Source: Spirodela intermedia (lineage: Eukaryota > Streptophyta > Magnoliopsida > Alismatales > Araceae). Taken from it: DNA of 64,000 bases. Position numbers and translations under genes: made by a program. The notes below the pieces were generated by a model. It had not been told where the DNA came from. It did not search any database and worked only from the letters and a program-made list of their open reading frames with translations. The stretch is taken from contig LR746277.1 in assembly GCA_902729315.2 (NCBI GenBank), forward strand, positions 4,283,001 to 4,347,000. Direction: 5' to 3'. This document shows positions 1 through 13,626 of the stretch, one piece after another. The first letter of the stretch is position 1. Each line of letters starts with the position of its first letter.

Positions 1-988
1 GTAGTGACCCCCCGCTAGAAAAAACCCACTGTTAGGGATTCCCCTTGATAGGCTGATCTTGATGGTGCATGGCAATCAAAAATGTGGCCATTTTTAGGAT
101 AGATGGCAGTCAGAAGACTCCAGCGGAGACATTGATAATTATAAAAACGGCTAATACATTATCAACAACTTTAAAAATATTCTCAAGCTTAGTAGAGATT
201 AGTGAAGCAACGTTGTTTTACGATAATTTTGCCTACACCATAGGAAAATAAGACATGTGAACCATCGTCAGTTACCACTTTATTTTATGTCATTTACGAA
301 TATCTAATCAAGAATACTCCATATGAGTGCAAGTGATATTGAAAAATTTATCTGGGATTTCGAGAAGCTTCCTAAAGTGCAGCGACGAAATCCATAAAAC
401 GATATTTCTTTTCAAATGGAAAACAATTTAAGACGAACAAATGTTCATTGCATTCTCAATGTAGCTCAGATACAACTAGTGGACAATAGATCCTGAATAT
501 TCTTTTGCTTTATTCATCTCACGCATGTGTATTGCTCAAGTTATTACTTGTGGACTTGTGTGAGTGGTGTGCTTGGCGACATATAGGACTCCGCAAAGAC
601 TGTAGGTTTTAGATTTTACCATGACAAATGGAGCTTGTTTAAACTCTTGAACATCGGTAATTTTGGACACCAATGGTCTTTATGGTGTTATTAAGATATT
701 ATTCAACTCTTTGGTAGTTTGTTGGGATCTGGAGATAATCGATTTTTGTGTTATTGACCTTTCTCTCCCTTGTATTAGTTCAGCAATTTCTCCATATTTT
801 AGTCTTATTGTGCCAACTTAATGTATAGATAGTTCACAGTTTTATTGTTTAAAGTGAAAGCAAACTTAGAAAGTTCACCTTGAGGATTTTGGTCATTAAT
901 CTTTTTTTTCCTTTTGGGTGCTTGTTGAATCTCATTTGCTTATGGATTTATGTTTTCCGCGCTGCCTTGTCGAATCTTTATCCTTCAG
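1..988. other. Probable intron of the PDS5-like gene
   Basis: AT-rich sequence upstream of the first recognisable Tudor exon, which has a tccttcag acceptor ending at 988. A 60-codon open frame at 69-251 resembles nothing I know and has no splice context. I see no RNA gene or repeat here. Confidence 0.4.
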
Positions 989-3900
989 GTTTCTAGGACC
1001 GCTGGACGTGAGCTAGAATATGATGAGAGTTTAGTAGGAGCAAGGATAAAAGTTTGGTGGCCAGATGATGCAAAGTAAGTATTGTAGGAATGATATCAAT
1101 TGGTTGCAGGTGCTTCTTTCATTTGAACAAGTCTGGTAGTCAGATTTAGTCATTGCTGCTGATTGCATGAATAGCATCAGCCTGAGAGTGGTATATAATA
1201 TTAGTTACTTGCGAACATTACCACCAATATTTTACGGACAAACATGGTGCAATCATGATAGGTTATGGTATATAATAAATACATCAAACACTTTTTAATT
1301 TTATTGATTACTCGTTCCCTGCATGATTCTCATTTCGTTAAAATACATATATGCCATGTTTTGTGGGGAAAAGCCAGTTAGGTTATATTGTTGGTTCACT
1401 GCTCGTTTTTGCTACACAAGATTTCAGGTTCAAATGTGTCCATGAAAACCAATTGATACCTAAGGGTTGAGGTGTAGGTCGCCTATTTTTTAACTATGGT
1501 TGGTGGTAGCCATCCATCAGTGAGAGGTTCCTAGATTCAAATCAACGCTTGATTTTCAAGTGAATCTCATAAAATATTCTGCTGTTCTTCCATCCTCTTT
1601 GGAATGAGGTTGGAAGCTATCGAAGGGTTGCTCATCGAGTTGTGAGATGTAGACGAATAGATAGGATTCTTATCCGAAAGGGAGTTGGTTTGTTTAATTG
1701 GTCTCAACCGATTGTGTTATGGCTTGTTCGAAACTTCAAAAAATACAAAGGGTTCTGATGGTGGTGAATTGTCATTTGGGATCAGTTAGGTTTACAGTTG
1801 TGAACTTGATTGTGGAAACAGTATAGTTACTATTAAGGTCGTGGAGACGGAGTTCTTCATGTGAATCAATGCCAAAAGAAATAAGAACTCCTAAGATAAA
1901 TAACAAAATCTTAGAGGACACCTTTGGAATGAATTTAAATCTCGTTCACTTGATAAATTTTTCTCCACTGATTTTCCGATCGAAATTGGAAAATGTTGGA
2001 ATCATAGATGGTGATGAACAGCCTTTCTGGGAAAGAACAGATGCTTATTCTGAAAGTGGGCAGTCAAAATGAATATGAAAAAAGAGCATATTCAAATATT
2101 ATTTTCAAATATTATTTTCAAATATAAAGAATAAATGCGATAAAAGAGTTTTTTCATGGGTTAGATGGATCATCAAAGGGCTCTCCAACCTGTTTCATTT
2201 GCAATCATTTTTCAAGAGGTGTCTTGAAATTTCTGAATTGGTTGTGATGCATTCCCAAGCTCAATCATGGAAACTGCATACCCTTGCATCATATACCCGT
2301 GTGTAAGTGTGCTCAGCTTTTCCCATTAGGCTGAAAGCATGCGCAAAGCAGCAGCTGCTTCATTTTTCTGCCCCTGAAACAAGAATCGAACCCTGCTTCT
2401 TCTGCCCGCCTTCATTGGCCGAAAAGGATGAGGACTAAACTGTTTTCTGAAACAAACCCATGAAAGAGGGTTAAAGAAGTGAGCCTTTCGTTGTCCTTGT
2501 TTAACGTAATTTACCCTGCGATTGCTTCTCAGTCTCTCCAATCAACCAGTTTCTCTCAGTTTTCAACCCTGCTGGACATTTTTTACTCGTTATCATCTCA
2601 TCTTGTGGCATGCATTTGATCGTTCTCCACATGTTCCTGCAGGTTTTATCGTGGTGTTGTGGTGTCGTATAATCCCAATTCGAAGAAGCATAAGGTCCTA
2701 TTTCATGTTCATGGCTGTCAAGTTCTTGTTTTCTGCTACTTTTATTTCTAGCTTCATGTTGGCCGCCCTGCCCTGAACTGGGATCAATCTTTCGCTTCTA
2801 AGCTGGCCATGTTTCTCCTCTAGGTTTTATACTCGGACGGCGACAAGGAGACATTGCTCCTCAGGAATGAGAGCTTCGAGCTGGTTGGAGGTGCTGGAAA
2901 GGTTGGCAGACTACTACGTAAAGAAAGCCCCTTGAGGTTTTTGCTCTCTGTTATTTCTTTTAATGACGTTTAATTATCTCAATTATGGCAGGAGGAAGAG
3001 AACAGGTCAACCCCTGAGGCCGCCTTAAAGACGTATGTCTGAGCATTCTTGTCACTCTAAAGTCGTCTGTTTTATTTCCTAAAGCTATCATATCGGTATT
3101 GCTTTGGGATTTGTTATGTTCTCAATGTTGACTGTGATTTCATATTGCCCTTGGCCAAATATCAGACATTGCATGCCAATGGCAGCCCATTCTGGAGCAT
3201 TACCATGGATGGAAGGCAATGTTCTTTAGCTGTTCTAGCTAATCCTCTGCTGGTTCTGCAACAGAGAACCGAGGTTCTACAGTTTCTTTTTAAAAATAAA
3301 AAAAAATATATGTTCTCTGTTGTGTGCATAGGATCCTGAAGATTCTCCCCCAGATCCTGAGTTTCTCGTTGACCTTGATCTTTTTACTCCTAGAAGCAGC
3401 TGAAGTACTAGTGGCCCTCCATTGTCAAATGCATGCAGAACCCCATCATATTACCACCACACCCTCTTCATCATCCCCTTTGTTGTTGCAGAGAAATCAT
3501 AGGATGCTGTGGATCGTTGTTGACTCCGCTTACTGGTAGTTGTTCTTCTTTAGACAGAAGAAGAATTGTTAAATTCTTTTTCTACCCTAATTGGGAGGAT
3601 ATTCTCTCTCCTCCTGGGTGAGGTCCTGATGTGTCTTAGTCAAAGTTACCCATTGGTGCCCTGCTCATGCTTTGATCCTTACTTTCAATAGCTGTTCCGG
3701 GAGTAATCGATGGCTGCTTTCACCTCCTTAACTAGGCCAAGGAAGAGGAAGAGAAGCGAGGACTCCACTTCATCTGCGAATGGGCGGGGCCGGCGCAGCG
3801 GCGGCGGCGGCGGCGGCGGCGGAGATGAAGCTGATGGAAGCTCTCTGAAGCGAGAGCGGAGGTCTGGTACGCCGGGATCTGTCGTCACGTCCAAGAGCGA

Positions 3901-4012
3901 GCCCAGTTCTCACGGCACCACAAGAACCGGCAAGAAGGGCTCTGGTTCGGGGACGTTGCAGGAAGGGGAAGAGAGGAACGGGAAGAAGCGGCGGAAGAAG
4001 CCGCAGGATTGA
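989..4012 (+). CDS. PDS5-like Tudor-domain protein, 3' part (5' end outside window)
   Basis: Exons read by eye: 989-1074, 2643-2694, 2824-2901, 2992-3032, 3736-4012. All junctions have GT-AG borders and matching phases (the last join, AC|G, keeps frame over a 704-bp intron). The first four exons encode a Tudor fold like that of plant PDS5 cohesin cofactors: 'SLVGARIKVWWPDD', then 'KFYRGVVVSYNPNSKKHKV', then 'LYSDGDKETLLLRNESFEL'. The family binds cohesin and helps DNA repair and sister-chromatid cohesion in the nucleus. The final exon is a disordered basic tail: a 'RPRKRKR' signal-like cluster, an eight-glycine run from a GGC repeat, and a C-terminal 'GKKRRKKPQD'. The HEAT-repeat part expected upstream is not in the window. 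The first 988 bases look like intron and hold no exon I could defend. It may be one of the short plant PDS5 relatives rather than the large form. Confidence 0.75.
2091..2129. repeat. 13-bp tandem repeat, three copies
   Basis: The 13-mer TTCAAATATTATT is repeated head to tail about three times inside the long intron between the first two visible Tudor exons. It is a small AT-rich minisatellite with no evident function. Confidence 0.7.
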
Positions 4013-4347
4013 AGGCGGGAGGCAGGATCTGTGGTTGATCGACCTCCTCTGGTGACTCTGCTCTCACTCTCTCTTCTCTCTCTGATCGACTGCTAATCTG
4101 CGTGAGTTTTGGTTGATGAAGGAAGGGGGGGTTTTGCCGTTGGATCGAGCACTTGAAGAAAATGGCCGAGAGGGCTGTAATCTATGATGGGAGAAGGGAA
4201 TTAGGGCTCTTACGGCAGCTCACAAAACCTCGGACTGTGGTGGCTGCTCTGGCAGGTTAATCCACCTCTTTCCCAACGTTTTGCTGAAAGAAATGTACAT
4301 TTTTGTGTGTGCTGTATATCCCGTCATCCATCTGGATTCCCTAAGTT

Positions 4348-4378
<31 letters not shown>

Positions 4379-4739
4379 GTGATTCATAGACACAGCTTCT
4401 AGTTCTAATTCTGTACTAACTAAATATGCCCTCTCTGGGGCTCTTTATTCCAGCCGTCTGATCTCAGGGCCCATTCACGTATCCATGGTTCCTGGCTTCT
4501 TGGCTGCCGAAATTGGGCCGGAAACAAGAGGACGGCGGTTGATGGGCCCTCACTGTCGGATGTATGTATACCCACAGGGATGGGCCAGAAAATTCGGCCC
4601 AGAAAAAATAATATTTATTACAGTAATAAAATAAAAATTTATAATGATGATTTGTTTTATAAATTAAAAAGAAAATAATATGATACCTACAATAGTATTT
4701 TATAAATTCATGAACAGAAGCCAATAAGAACATGGAAAA
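4013..4739. other. 3' UTR and intergenic DNA with (CT)n microsatellite
   Basis: The bases after the PDS5-like stop codon are probably its 3' UTR. A (CT)n run lies at about 4352-4378. From about 4600 the base composition drops sharply to AT-rich, leading into the retrotransposon block. I see no gene here. Confidence 0.5.
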
Positions 4740-5002
4740 TGCCAAGAACTCAACTTGATCTCCTTAAGCTTTTGTGGTCACTACAGCAAGAAATAGAGAA
4801 GAGGAAATATGAGGGCTAAGCCTTCCATTCTCAAGTTCAAATAGTGCAAGGCTAGTTTATTTATATTAGTTCTGAATGATATGATTATGCAGAACCCATA
4901 GTAAACTGAATTAATCTAATTCACACAAGAGACAAAAGTAACTTAAGTACATCCAAACAATACGGACTCAAATACAATAGGAATATATTGACAAAAATAA
5001 CA
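4740..5002 (-). repeat. 3' LTR of the outer copia element
   Basis: 263 bp, aligned by eye with 13627-13895. Shared blocks include 'acttgatctcct', 'agtcactaca' and 'attctcaagttcaaat' forms, with scattered substitutions. It ends in CA at 5001-5002 (TG on the minus strand). The purine-rich tract needed for plus-strand priming follows at 5003-5022. Confidence 0.85.
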
Positions 5003-7127
5003 AGTATTATCTCCCTTAAGATGGTGAATGTATAGCATCCATTCTCAACTTTCATACAAAGTTTTGAAATACTTTAGCACTTAACCTCTTAGTGAAAAAG
5101 TCAATTATCTAACCATTTGATGGTATATGCAACATATATATCAAATCATTCTCCAAACTTTTCATGGTGAAATAATGATCAAATTTAATAAGATTGGTTT
5201 AGTCATGATGTATAATTATATAAAATATTAATATCTGATTTATTGTGATAATATAATCTAATTGGATTCTCCCATTTAATTTTCAAGTCTCTAAGAATTA
5301 TTTTCACCACCCATGACACTTCACATATCCTTTAAGCCATAGCTCTAAATTCTATATCTACAATTGACCTAGCAACCTTATTTTACTTTTTACTTCTCTA
5401 AGTAATTAAATTTCAATCAAGAAATGTACAATACCATGTAGTAGATCTTCTATTTATCATAGACCTTGTATAGTTAATGCCCAAATATACCTCAAGTAAA
5501 GTTCTACCACCCCTTTTAAGTATAAGTTATTTTCCTAGATATCCTTTGAGATAGTGTAACACTACATAAGTTGTATGTAGATGCATCTACTTTGGGTTGT
5601 ACATAAATTAATTGATCACACTTACAACATAAGTTATGTCAAGTTGTTTATGAGATGTATCTCTCAATATATTCACTTGCATGATATTTCACTACATATA
5701 TATAATATGATTATATATATATATCTATTTGCAACCTACTAGTTTTTTTCCTCTTTGGAATTTTACTAACTCCTAAGTATTGTATTCTCTATGACACATT
5801 TCTTCACTCATTAGTTGTTTTAACTTATCATTAGATAGTGTCTTGATGAAGTTAATACTAGTGTTGGTTAGGTTAGTAATGAAGGCTTTATGGGCAAATG
5901 ATAACTCGCCATAGAACTAGTGTGAGAAAGAATACAAAGACTATTTTGTATATTCTTTAATTTATTTCTTAATTGTAACAAGTATATCTTTTTTGCAGCT
6001 CTCCTCATCACTATCATGACTTTCAACTTCTAAAAGTACGAGAGTGGACAAAGAAGAATTTTCAACTGATTTAGATGTAATTTTTGATCGTGTATCTATA
6101 TTTGATTTGTGGATATGAATAGGACCAACAACATTTAACCTCTTCCTTGTAGATACTTACCAAACCACCTATCCTTAAATGAGGGACCAATAGGGGTAGA
6201 GTTAGTTACAACCAGATATAATAGATTTGGTGTAAGTGTAGAGTCTAAAGGTTATTTTGAGATAGAATTGAGAGTGTACTCTTTCTCAAAAATAGGTGTA
6301 GAGGAGTTTATTTCTCATTTTCTTTATGTATCAAAGGAAAATAAGATGCTCATTAAAAGTCATATCAATCAAAATATAATTTTTTTTTGATGATAGATGA
6401 TAGATTTGAAACATTTTTTGATTTTAGAGTACCCATTAAATATACACTTTAACTCTCTTTGATTAAGTTTATCCCTACTCTAATTATGTACATTAACAAA
6501 TTATAGACATCCAAAAATCTTATAAATTAGTTTTTTGTGTGATATATTTAGATAAAAGGATAATAATACATCTATGAGACTCTTGAGACCTAAGGTTTTA
6601 GATGAAAAATAACTTATAAAATGAGTTGGCAATAAATATTGACTCTTCTCAAAAAGATTTAGGAATGTGATTTTGAACAAACAAAACTCTAGTTGTTGTG
6701 GTTATTCTTCTTTTTAGCAACCATATTCTGTTGTGGAGTATTCACACATGATGATTCAGATATAATTATTTCTTTCTAAAAGTATGAGCTAATTATTTGG
6801 CTAAAATAATATCTAACATCAACAAATCAAAATCTATTAATATTAACCCTAATTTAGCTTTTAATTATGAAAAAAAAATAAGAAGAACACTATTAACATC
6901 ATATTTATTTTTAAGTAAGTTAGTTCAGATGACTTGTGTACAATCATCAATGAAGATTATAAACTATCTTGATCTAGAAATATTTAAATTAGTAGAGGGA
7001 CCCAAGTATCACTATAGATATGGAAAAAAGGAGTAAGACTACTTATATTTTTTAAGGATTTTACTTGTTTGTGTTTTGTCAATTCACAAATATTTTAACG
7101 AAGTTTGTAAATTTCCATATTGTAGAG

Positions 7128-7378
7128 TGTCAGATAATTAATCCTAATAATCTGAGCTCATGATCTGTCTAAAGACAAACTCTGAAGGCAATGATAGGAA
7201 ACAAGAAAAGAGAAATCTATTCAAGTTAGAGCTTGTGTCCTTCTTAAGTACATGGATATGTATTATTGGGTTAGTTACAATGAATAAGTGGCTTAGCTTG
7301 ATAATGATAGGGACAAAAAGGAAATAAAAAAGATACAATAGGTACATATAGAAAAAGTGAATAATTCATCTTCCAACA
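7128..7378 (-). repeat. 3' LTR of the inner copia element
   Basis: 251 bp, aligned with 11667-11920. On the minus strand it begins TGTTGGAAGATG and ends TGACA, the usual TG...CA form. The purine tract abuts it at 7379. Confidence 0.9.
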
Positions 7379-7385
7379 CTTCCCC

Positions 7386-7607
7386 TCAAGCTAATGAATG
7401 GGTAACTTTCATTCCTAGCTTCCTCATCAATCTCCTCAATGTGGGATTGTAAAGTCCCTTGGTGAACAAGCTTTCACATTGGTCCTTTGATCTAACATGG
7501 GGTGTGCATATGATTATAAACTCGATCTTTTTCTTAACGACATATCGATTTAGCTCAACATGCTTCATAAAATCATAATACACTAGATTGTGTGTAATGT
7601 CTATCAC
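7386..7607 (-). pseudogene. RNase H C-terminal remnant of the inner copia polyprotein
   Basis: A 73-codon minus-strand frame carries the standard copia ending: 'AHN/THNLVYYD' then 'MKHVELNRYVVKKK', 'IICTPHVRSKDQCE', 'LFTKGL', and a stop just before the polypurine tract. The upstream part of the polyprotein is broken by stops, so this is a relic and not a gene. Confidence 0.85.
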
Positions 7608-9719
7608 TTATTTATTGTTACGTAAGAGTTTGATAAACATTTCATGGGATATCTTAAGATCATATGATATTCATTTGATCTATTATGCTTCACGTATGTT
7701 TTATGTCATGACTCTAAGCTCTAACTTTGCATTGAAATAGTAAAATATTTCTTGCTTCTCCATATAATTAGATTGCCTCTTAAAAATAAGTATTATCTTG
7801 ATTTGAATGTTATATCCACAATCAACTTTTAAAACTATGATATACACTGGTAAAGACTTCTAAGTTAATATTTTCATTAAATAGAAGTACTATGTGTTAT
7901 GTATTTCTCTAAGATCATACATGAATTAACTTAGTCATCCCACGGTGTATGAAATATCTAGCATTATATGAGAAAGATAGACTAGTTTTTCAACTAGTCT
8001 TAAGTATCTTCTTTGATCTATCGGTGGATGTTTTCTCCTTGATCTAGTTTCTCATCCAAATCAATATGAGTTGTTATTGATCTGCATCCATCACTATAAG
8101 TTTTCTTGAGTAAGTCCAATATATATCTTTATTCGGACATAAAGATTACATGCCTAGAATAGGCGATCCCCATCGCTATGAAGTATTTCATATTAACAAG
8201 CTAGTTTATCTCAGAATGGATTGATAACTTGTATTTAATTATTTGATTTTTGATAATTATCTCTAATAAGAATGTAAATAAGTAAGATGGAAATTTCATT
8301 CTCTGAATATTTAAAAAATAGAGTATAATCACCATTTCAGTAATTCATCTCCTACATAGTCATAGAGATCTTGCCAAATTAGGCCCTTGGTGATTATTTT
8401 AGTCCATATAGATATTTCTTTAACTTAAAAACTAAAATTTGATTTTTTTCCTTTCAAAATGAAAACAAAATATCCATAAAAAATTCTTTATGTAGTGATT
8501 CTTTTAGGAAAATATTCTTCACATCTAGTTAGTGACGTTTCCATCCCTTAATCATTGTCCTTGAGATTAAAATTCACATAGTATTCATCTTAGCAATCAA
8601 TGTGAATGGTTCATCTTAATCAATCCTAATTTTTTTAATATACCTTTTAGCGACTAATCTCATCTTATACCTTTTTATTGATCAATTAGGATAATATTTA
8701 ATGGTGAACATCCACCTATACCCCACAATTTTCTTATCTCTAGGAAGTCTAACTATTACCCATGTTTCATCTTTTGTCAAAGCCTCCATCACTACATTCA
8801 TAACCTTTTTTCATTTTTTGTCACTTAAGGCTTCTAATAATGTAATTAGGACAGTAATAAGATCATATCCTCATAAGGAAGGATGAATGTGCTGGAGATA
8901 ATCGATGAAGAAAAAGATAATTTTGTAAGGGATACATAGTTCTATCATTGTTATCATGTTAAATTAAAAAATCTACATAGTTCACTTGATGTTATAGGGA
9001 AGGATTTGATGTGTTTTCAATAAGTATATTAGTTGTTGGATTTAAGGTTGAAATTTAATCCTTCTTCTTTATTTTAGTATAGGTGAACATATACCTATCT
9101 TTTAGGTTTAGAATATGGGATATTACTTCATCTCTGAATAAGTACTTCTCTTTAATCTCATTCTCAATTAATTGCTCTCCATTTGTCTTGTAATAGCTTT
9201 CATTCTCATTAAATGTAATATCTATTGTAACATAGAATTTTCACATTTGATGGTGATAGATTTTATAACCATTTTGTGTGATAGAATATCCCACAAAGAT
9301 GTACTTAAGTACCCTAAGGTCTAATTTTTTGGTGTAGTATAAGTATATGACATGCACTTAAATATTTTGGATGTAAGGTTTGTTTTCAATTTTAAATCAG
9401 AAATATATAATTATATGAATTATATTGACTTTTCTTATCTAATATTGATCACAAGTATTTTGGGACATTTCTTTTGATTAGGAGTGATTTAGTCACCTCT
9501 AGTAAGTGTTGGTTCTTTTTTTCTGCAGTCTCATTTTGTTGTCAAGTGTTCACACATGATGTTTTATGAACTACCCAATTTACTTAAAAGAATTAAACTT
9601 GATCTATGTTGATGCAATTCTCTATATTATCAAACCTAAAATATATAATAGTGATATTGAATTATTATTTCACCATTGAGAATAAATGTTTTATTTTGTA
9701 TTCACTTCTAATTTATGAT

Positions 9720-9956
9720 TTATGTCATCCTAATACAATCATCTATAAATGTGATGAACCAACGATAGTCATAAATAGTTCTCACTTGTGCTGGTCCCCA
9801 CACATCTTTATGAATTAAATCAAAAGGTTTGAAAATTTTTGAATTTGATAAAAAATAAATTGAGCATCTATTATTAGTTAATTGACAAGCCGCACATACA
9901 AAAGAGTCAACATTGAATTCACTACATAAGTTTACAAATAAAGCTTTAAAAGTCAT
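9720..9956 (-). pseudogene. Integrase remnant of the inner copia polyprotein
   Basis: A 78-codon minus-strand frame shows the end of the integrase zinc region ('CAACQLTNNR') and the start of the catalytic core ('PFDLIHKDVWGPA', 'FITFIDDCIRMT'). The core continues in a broken frame to about 9500, where 'KTSCVNT' is visible next to a stop. It belongs to the nested element. Confidence 0.88.
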
Positions 9957-11349
9957 AATTGATGGATATCACAAGCATCTATGAATCATAATAAGTTTTT
10001 CCTTTAATGATTGTCCGCCCATAGACTCCATCATAAAAGTTGTCTCCACTATTTGTGCTACCTAATGATGCTCTCCCTTAATTCTTATAAGTTCCTCTAT
10101 ATAATAAAATCATTCACGTTTTCCAATCAGTTCAGTCCATCTCATGTCCTAGTCATATAAAACACATCCATTAAATATTATTAACAAGTCACAATTTAAA
10201 GAACATCTAAGTTTACTAAGTAAAATTAAGTTGGTTGAGTAAGAGAACATATAAGATAATAGATTCTACCAATCTTTAAGGATTGAATAGATTCTACACC
10301 TTCTATAAAAATAAATTTACATATGTTGTCAAAACTTATATACCCTTGTGACACAATTCATATGACATATAAGTGCTCTATGAGGGTCATATGATCAGTG
10401 ACTCTTAAACATATGTATATGTATCTCTATAGTTACTAGAGGAGACTATTGAAGATGCAAATGAATTCAAACTAAGAAGTTGTTTCATTCGCTCAATCTC
10501 CTTGAATTTTTTTATTTTTTCATCATCAAAAGAGGTAGGTGTCTGCTGGTAAATTGGTGTTATGTATACCTCTCTTTTGGAAGGGTCTACCATGAGGTTT
10601 GTTTAAACATTCATTCATTGAGTTGATGAAGCTACCATGCTCATATAACCTTGACCCATTAATGTGACTATTTGTGCAGCTTCTAACAGTTGTACTGTGT
10701 GTGTCATCTCTTTTGACAAAAAAAGCACCACAAGTTAGCTTTGGGATTAACTCACTACTTTGGGTGTTGACTATATTTTTCTTTGCTGAAAACGAAAGAA
10801 TCAATTGCACTCTTCAAATCCCCACCGTGGCTAAGGATCAATATTTTCTCTTTTGCTATTAGGGCTAAACTTTTCAGTGATTGATTCTCACTCATCATGA
10901 TCATTCGGTTTTCCTCCTACTTGATTATAGCCATTGCTTCCTCAAAATCAAAAACTCTATCTCGATTTAGTAGTTGACTTATTAGTTGTTCATACTAGGT
11001 GTTTAATCAAGATATGAACTTGTAGAGTTGGTCCTTTAATGTGCCATTTCTTTCTTTTGAATCAAGACTCCTTATTAGTTTGTAGTGCATATCAATCTTC
11101 ATCTATGTTGCTTCATGCTCTCTCGCATAGTCCATTACACTTCAGTTCTCTTGAATGAGTGTCATAAACTTTGTAATTAGGTGGGATATCTTAGATTTAT
11201 CATTTCACCTTGTGTGCATACAATATACTTTGTCCTAAATTTATCTCACTAAAGGTATTATATGGAAATGGTCAATAATTATTTGACCCATATTTTCCAA
11301 CAACTAGGCCTTAATTATTGCATCTGCCTCTCGCCATATAGTATGCTGA

Positions 11350-11401
11350 GGTTAGATATTGTGTAATATTATGTCGAAGGTTAGATATTGTGTAATATTA
11401 T
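11350..11401. repeat. 29-bp tandem duplication in the inner element's gag region
   Basis: A 23-base block (11350-11372, beginning GGTTAGATATTG) recurs unchanged at 11379-11401. This is a two-copy tandem repeat of period 29 that would shift or interrupt the gag frame. Confidence 0.8.
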
Positions 11402-11666
11402 CTCGAGTAATAAGTTCAATCCATCAAACCTATACCTTTTTTGAGATTATAGGGGGTTTGAACCACCTTAGATACTCCATTACATTAGCTGACACTAGAG
11501 ATAATACAAGGGTCTCTTTCATTTCTTAAGATTTATGATGTCAATAAGACAGAACTTTGAAGCCTAGAAAGAATGAACAGAATGCAGCTATCACAAGTCT
11601 TACTGGAGATTTCAAACATGTAAGAGATAAGAGTTTAAAACAAATGCACCTAATGCTCTGATACCA

Positions 11667-11920
11667 TGTCAAACAACTAACTCTAATCATATAGGCTCAT
11701 AGTTTGCTTCAAGGCAAACACCAAAGACAATGATAGAAAATGAGAAAAGAGAGATCTATTTAACTTAGGGCATGCAACCCTCTTAAATACAATGATAGGT
11801 ATTATAACCTTAGTTACATGGTATAAGTGGCCTGATGTAATAACGATATGGACAACAAGGAAATAAAAAAGATACATGGGTACAAATATTATATATAAGC
11901 AGATAATTCATCTTCTAATA
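11667..11920 (-). repeat. 5' LTR of the inner copia element
   Basis: 254 bp partner of 7128-7378. It shares blocks such as 'gaaataaaaaagatac' and 'ataattcatctt'. The primer-binding site at 11655-11666 touches its inner end. Confidence 0.9.
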
Positions 11921-13626
11921 TAGAAAAAAATGAAAAAATATTATTTGAATAATAGTAAATGATGGATGTCTAAGTCTTTGACAATGTAACCAAACTTGCT
12001 TTAAATTTGATAAGTGGAACGACCAATTAACTTCATTTGCCATTTGTGAATGAATAAACTCTCAAAGAAGTAAAGTACATTCCACTCTCTAGCATGTTCA
12101 ACGATCTTTCTTGAACCTTGTTGTAGTTTTCATAAGAATTAGGAGAAAAAAAGGTATCACAATTTAATTATTTAGTAAGTTTACTAAATAAATATCAAGT
12201 TTGTTGTTAGTTTAGAGACGTGAAGGACATGAGGTAGTGTGAGTAATGAGGTAAATGATGCATTCCTTATGACTACTAAGTTATTAATGAGCCATTAGTT
12301 GCTACCAAATTTCTGTCAATCATGTAAGGAAAATATGTGAAAGATTAAATGGGTGAGTTGGTCATGTGTTGGGTGGCTTCAGTTTACATGGTCCAAGTAT
12401 TTGTAAAAGAGAAAGGGTAAGTAAGGTATATAGCACCAAGCCCACTAGTGAATGATAACTTAAATGAAGAAAATAACATGATGCAAGAGACAACTCAACC
12501 TTGTTGATTTCTTCCACATTATGAAGTTTCTCTATTTAATTTAAGTAACTTGTAGTAACATTTTGGGGTGATTCAACAACCACATAAATTTGACTATTGA
12601 CTTTAGGTAAATCACATATGATCTCTCAAATCACCTTCAGTATTTCTAAAATTTTGTAGTTTGGGTTGCAACTTATTAGTTTCTAAATGCAGCATTTTCA
12701 TTGACTATTATATTTAGCATCCAACTTCTACTTTCTTCTCTTATAGTCAACAATATTACCTCATTTATAGGTTGAATAATTTTTTGACCTAGATCTGAAC
12801 TCGTAACTAATCAAATTCTAGATTGAGACCCACTAAATAATTATGACTTTGATTTTTCCATCACATTTCTATATACAACTTTTTACTGAATCGTTGAAAC
12901 ACACCATCATGTATAGATCAAATTTCTACCAAAGTACCTTCAATTCATTTGTCTAATATGTCATTGTTCTTTCACCTTATCTTAGATAATTTCCACATCA
13001 ATTCATATAATTGTGCTACACTCTAGGTCTAGAGTACATCTAGTAAAACTCATATACTTTTTGTTGTATATAAGTAGAAAAATGTTCTAGTATTTGGAGT
13101 CATGGTTGTCTACATCTAAGTCATAATTTTTGAATCTCTATTCCTAGATTTGTGAAATGTTATTATTCAACAAATGATTTATCATTTTTTTACTTTTTAA
13201 AAGTCACTTTTACTTGTTGTGGCATATCCAATATGAATTCGACCTTCTAAATGATCTGCATTCGGTATCACAATTCGATCAAAGTGTAGTAAGAGTTGAT
13301 TCGTTGTTGTCGCATTACGGTTTCTCGATGGCTTCAGTGAAGGTAAACTGACCTCCAATATTTTGAAAAATATTAGAAGCATACATTATAGGAGTCTAAA
13401 GAAGAGTAGAGGTTGAGCCTCAAACCATCTAACTAGGTCAAAAGTAAGGTACAACCAACCCTAAGATATTTTCTACCCTCAAAAAGTGTTGAACGAAATT
13501 GAGAAACAATTTGTAAACTGATTTCTCCATGAACTTTGTTACTCATGAAACAAAATTGTGAATATCCAACTCAGAAGAAATGAGAGATCAAGACATGAAA
13601 GATTACACTTGAGTGTTCTAATATTA

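Larger units (their letters stand above)
7128..11920 (-). mobile_element. Ty1/copia LTR retrotransposon nested in the outer element
   Basis: About 4.8 kb, with LTRs at 7128-7378 and 11667-11920. A perfect initiator-Met primer-binding site lies at 11655-11666 (TGGTATCAGAGC on the minus strand). The polypurine tract lies at 7379-7394 (GCTTGAGGGGAAG on the minus strand). The flanks TAGAG (7123-7127) and TAGAA (11921-11925) are a likely 5-bp target duplication with one later change. Minus-strand remnants run in copia order: gag region about 11600-10400; integrase 9956-9500 ('FDLIHKDVWGPA', 'FITFIDDCIRMT', 'TSCVNT'); reverse transcriptase 8735-8095 ('RYKMRLVAKR', 'DVKNIFLK', 'YILDLLKKT'); RNase H end 7607-7386 ('CESLFTKGL'). 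Several in-frame stops make it inactive. It is younger than its host element. Confidence 0.92.

Noticed and set aside
3166-3540. Possible extra exons of the PDS5-like gene (for example 'DPEDSPPDPE' near 3331)
   Set aside because: No combination of donors and acceptors keeps phase with both neighbours, while the direct join 3032 to 3736 does.
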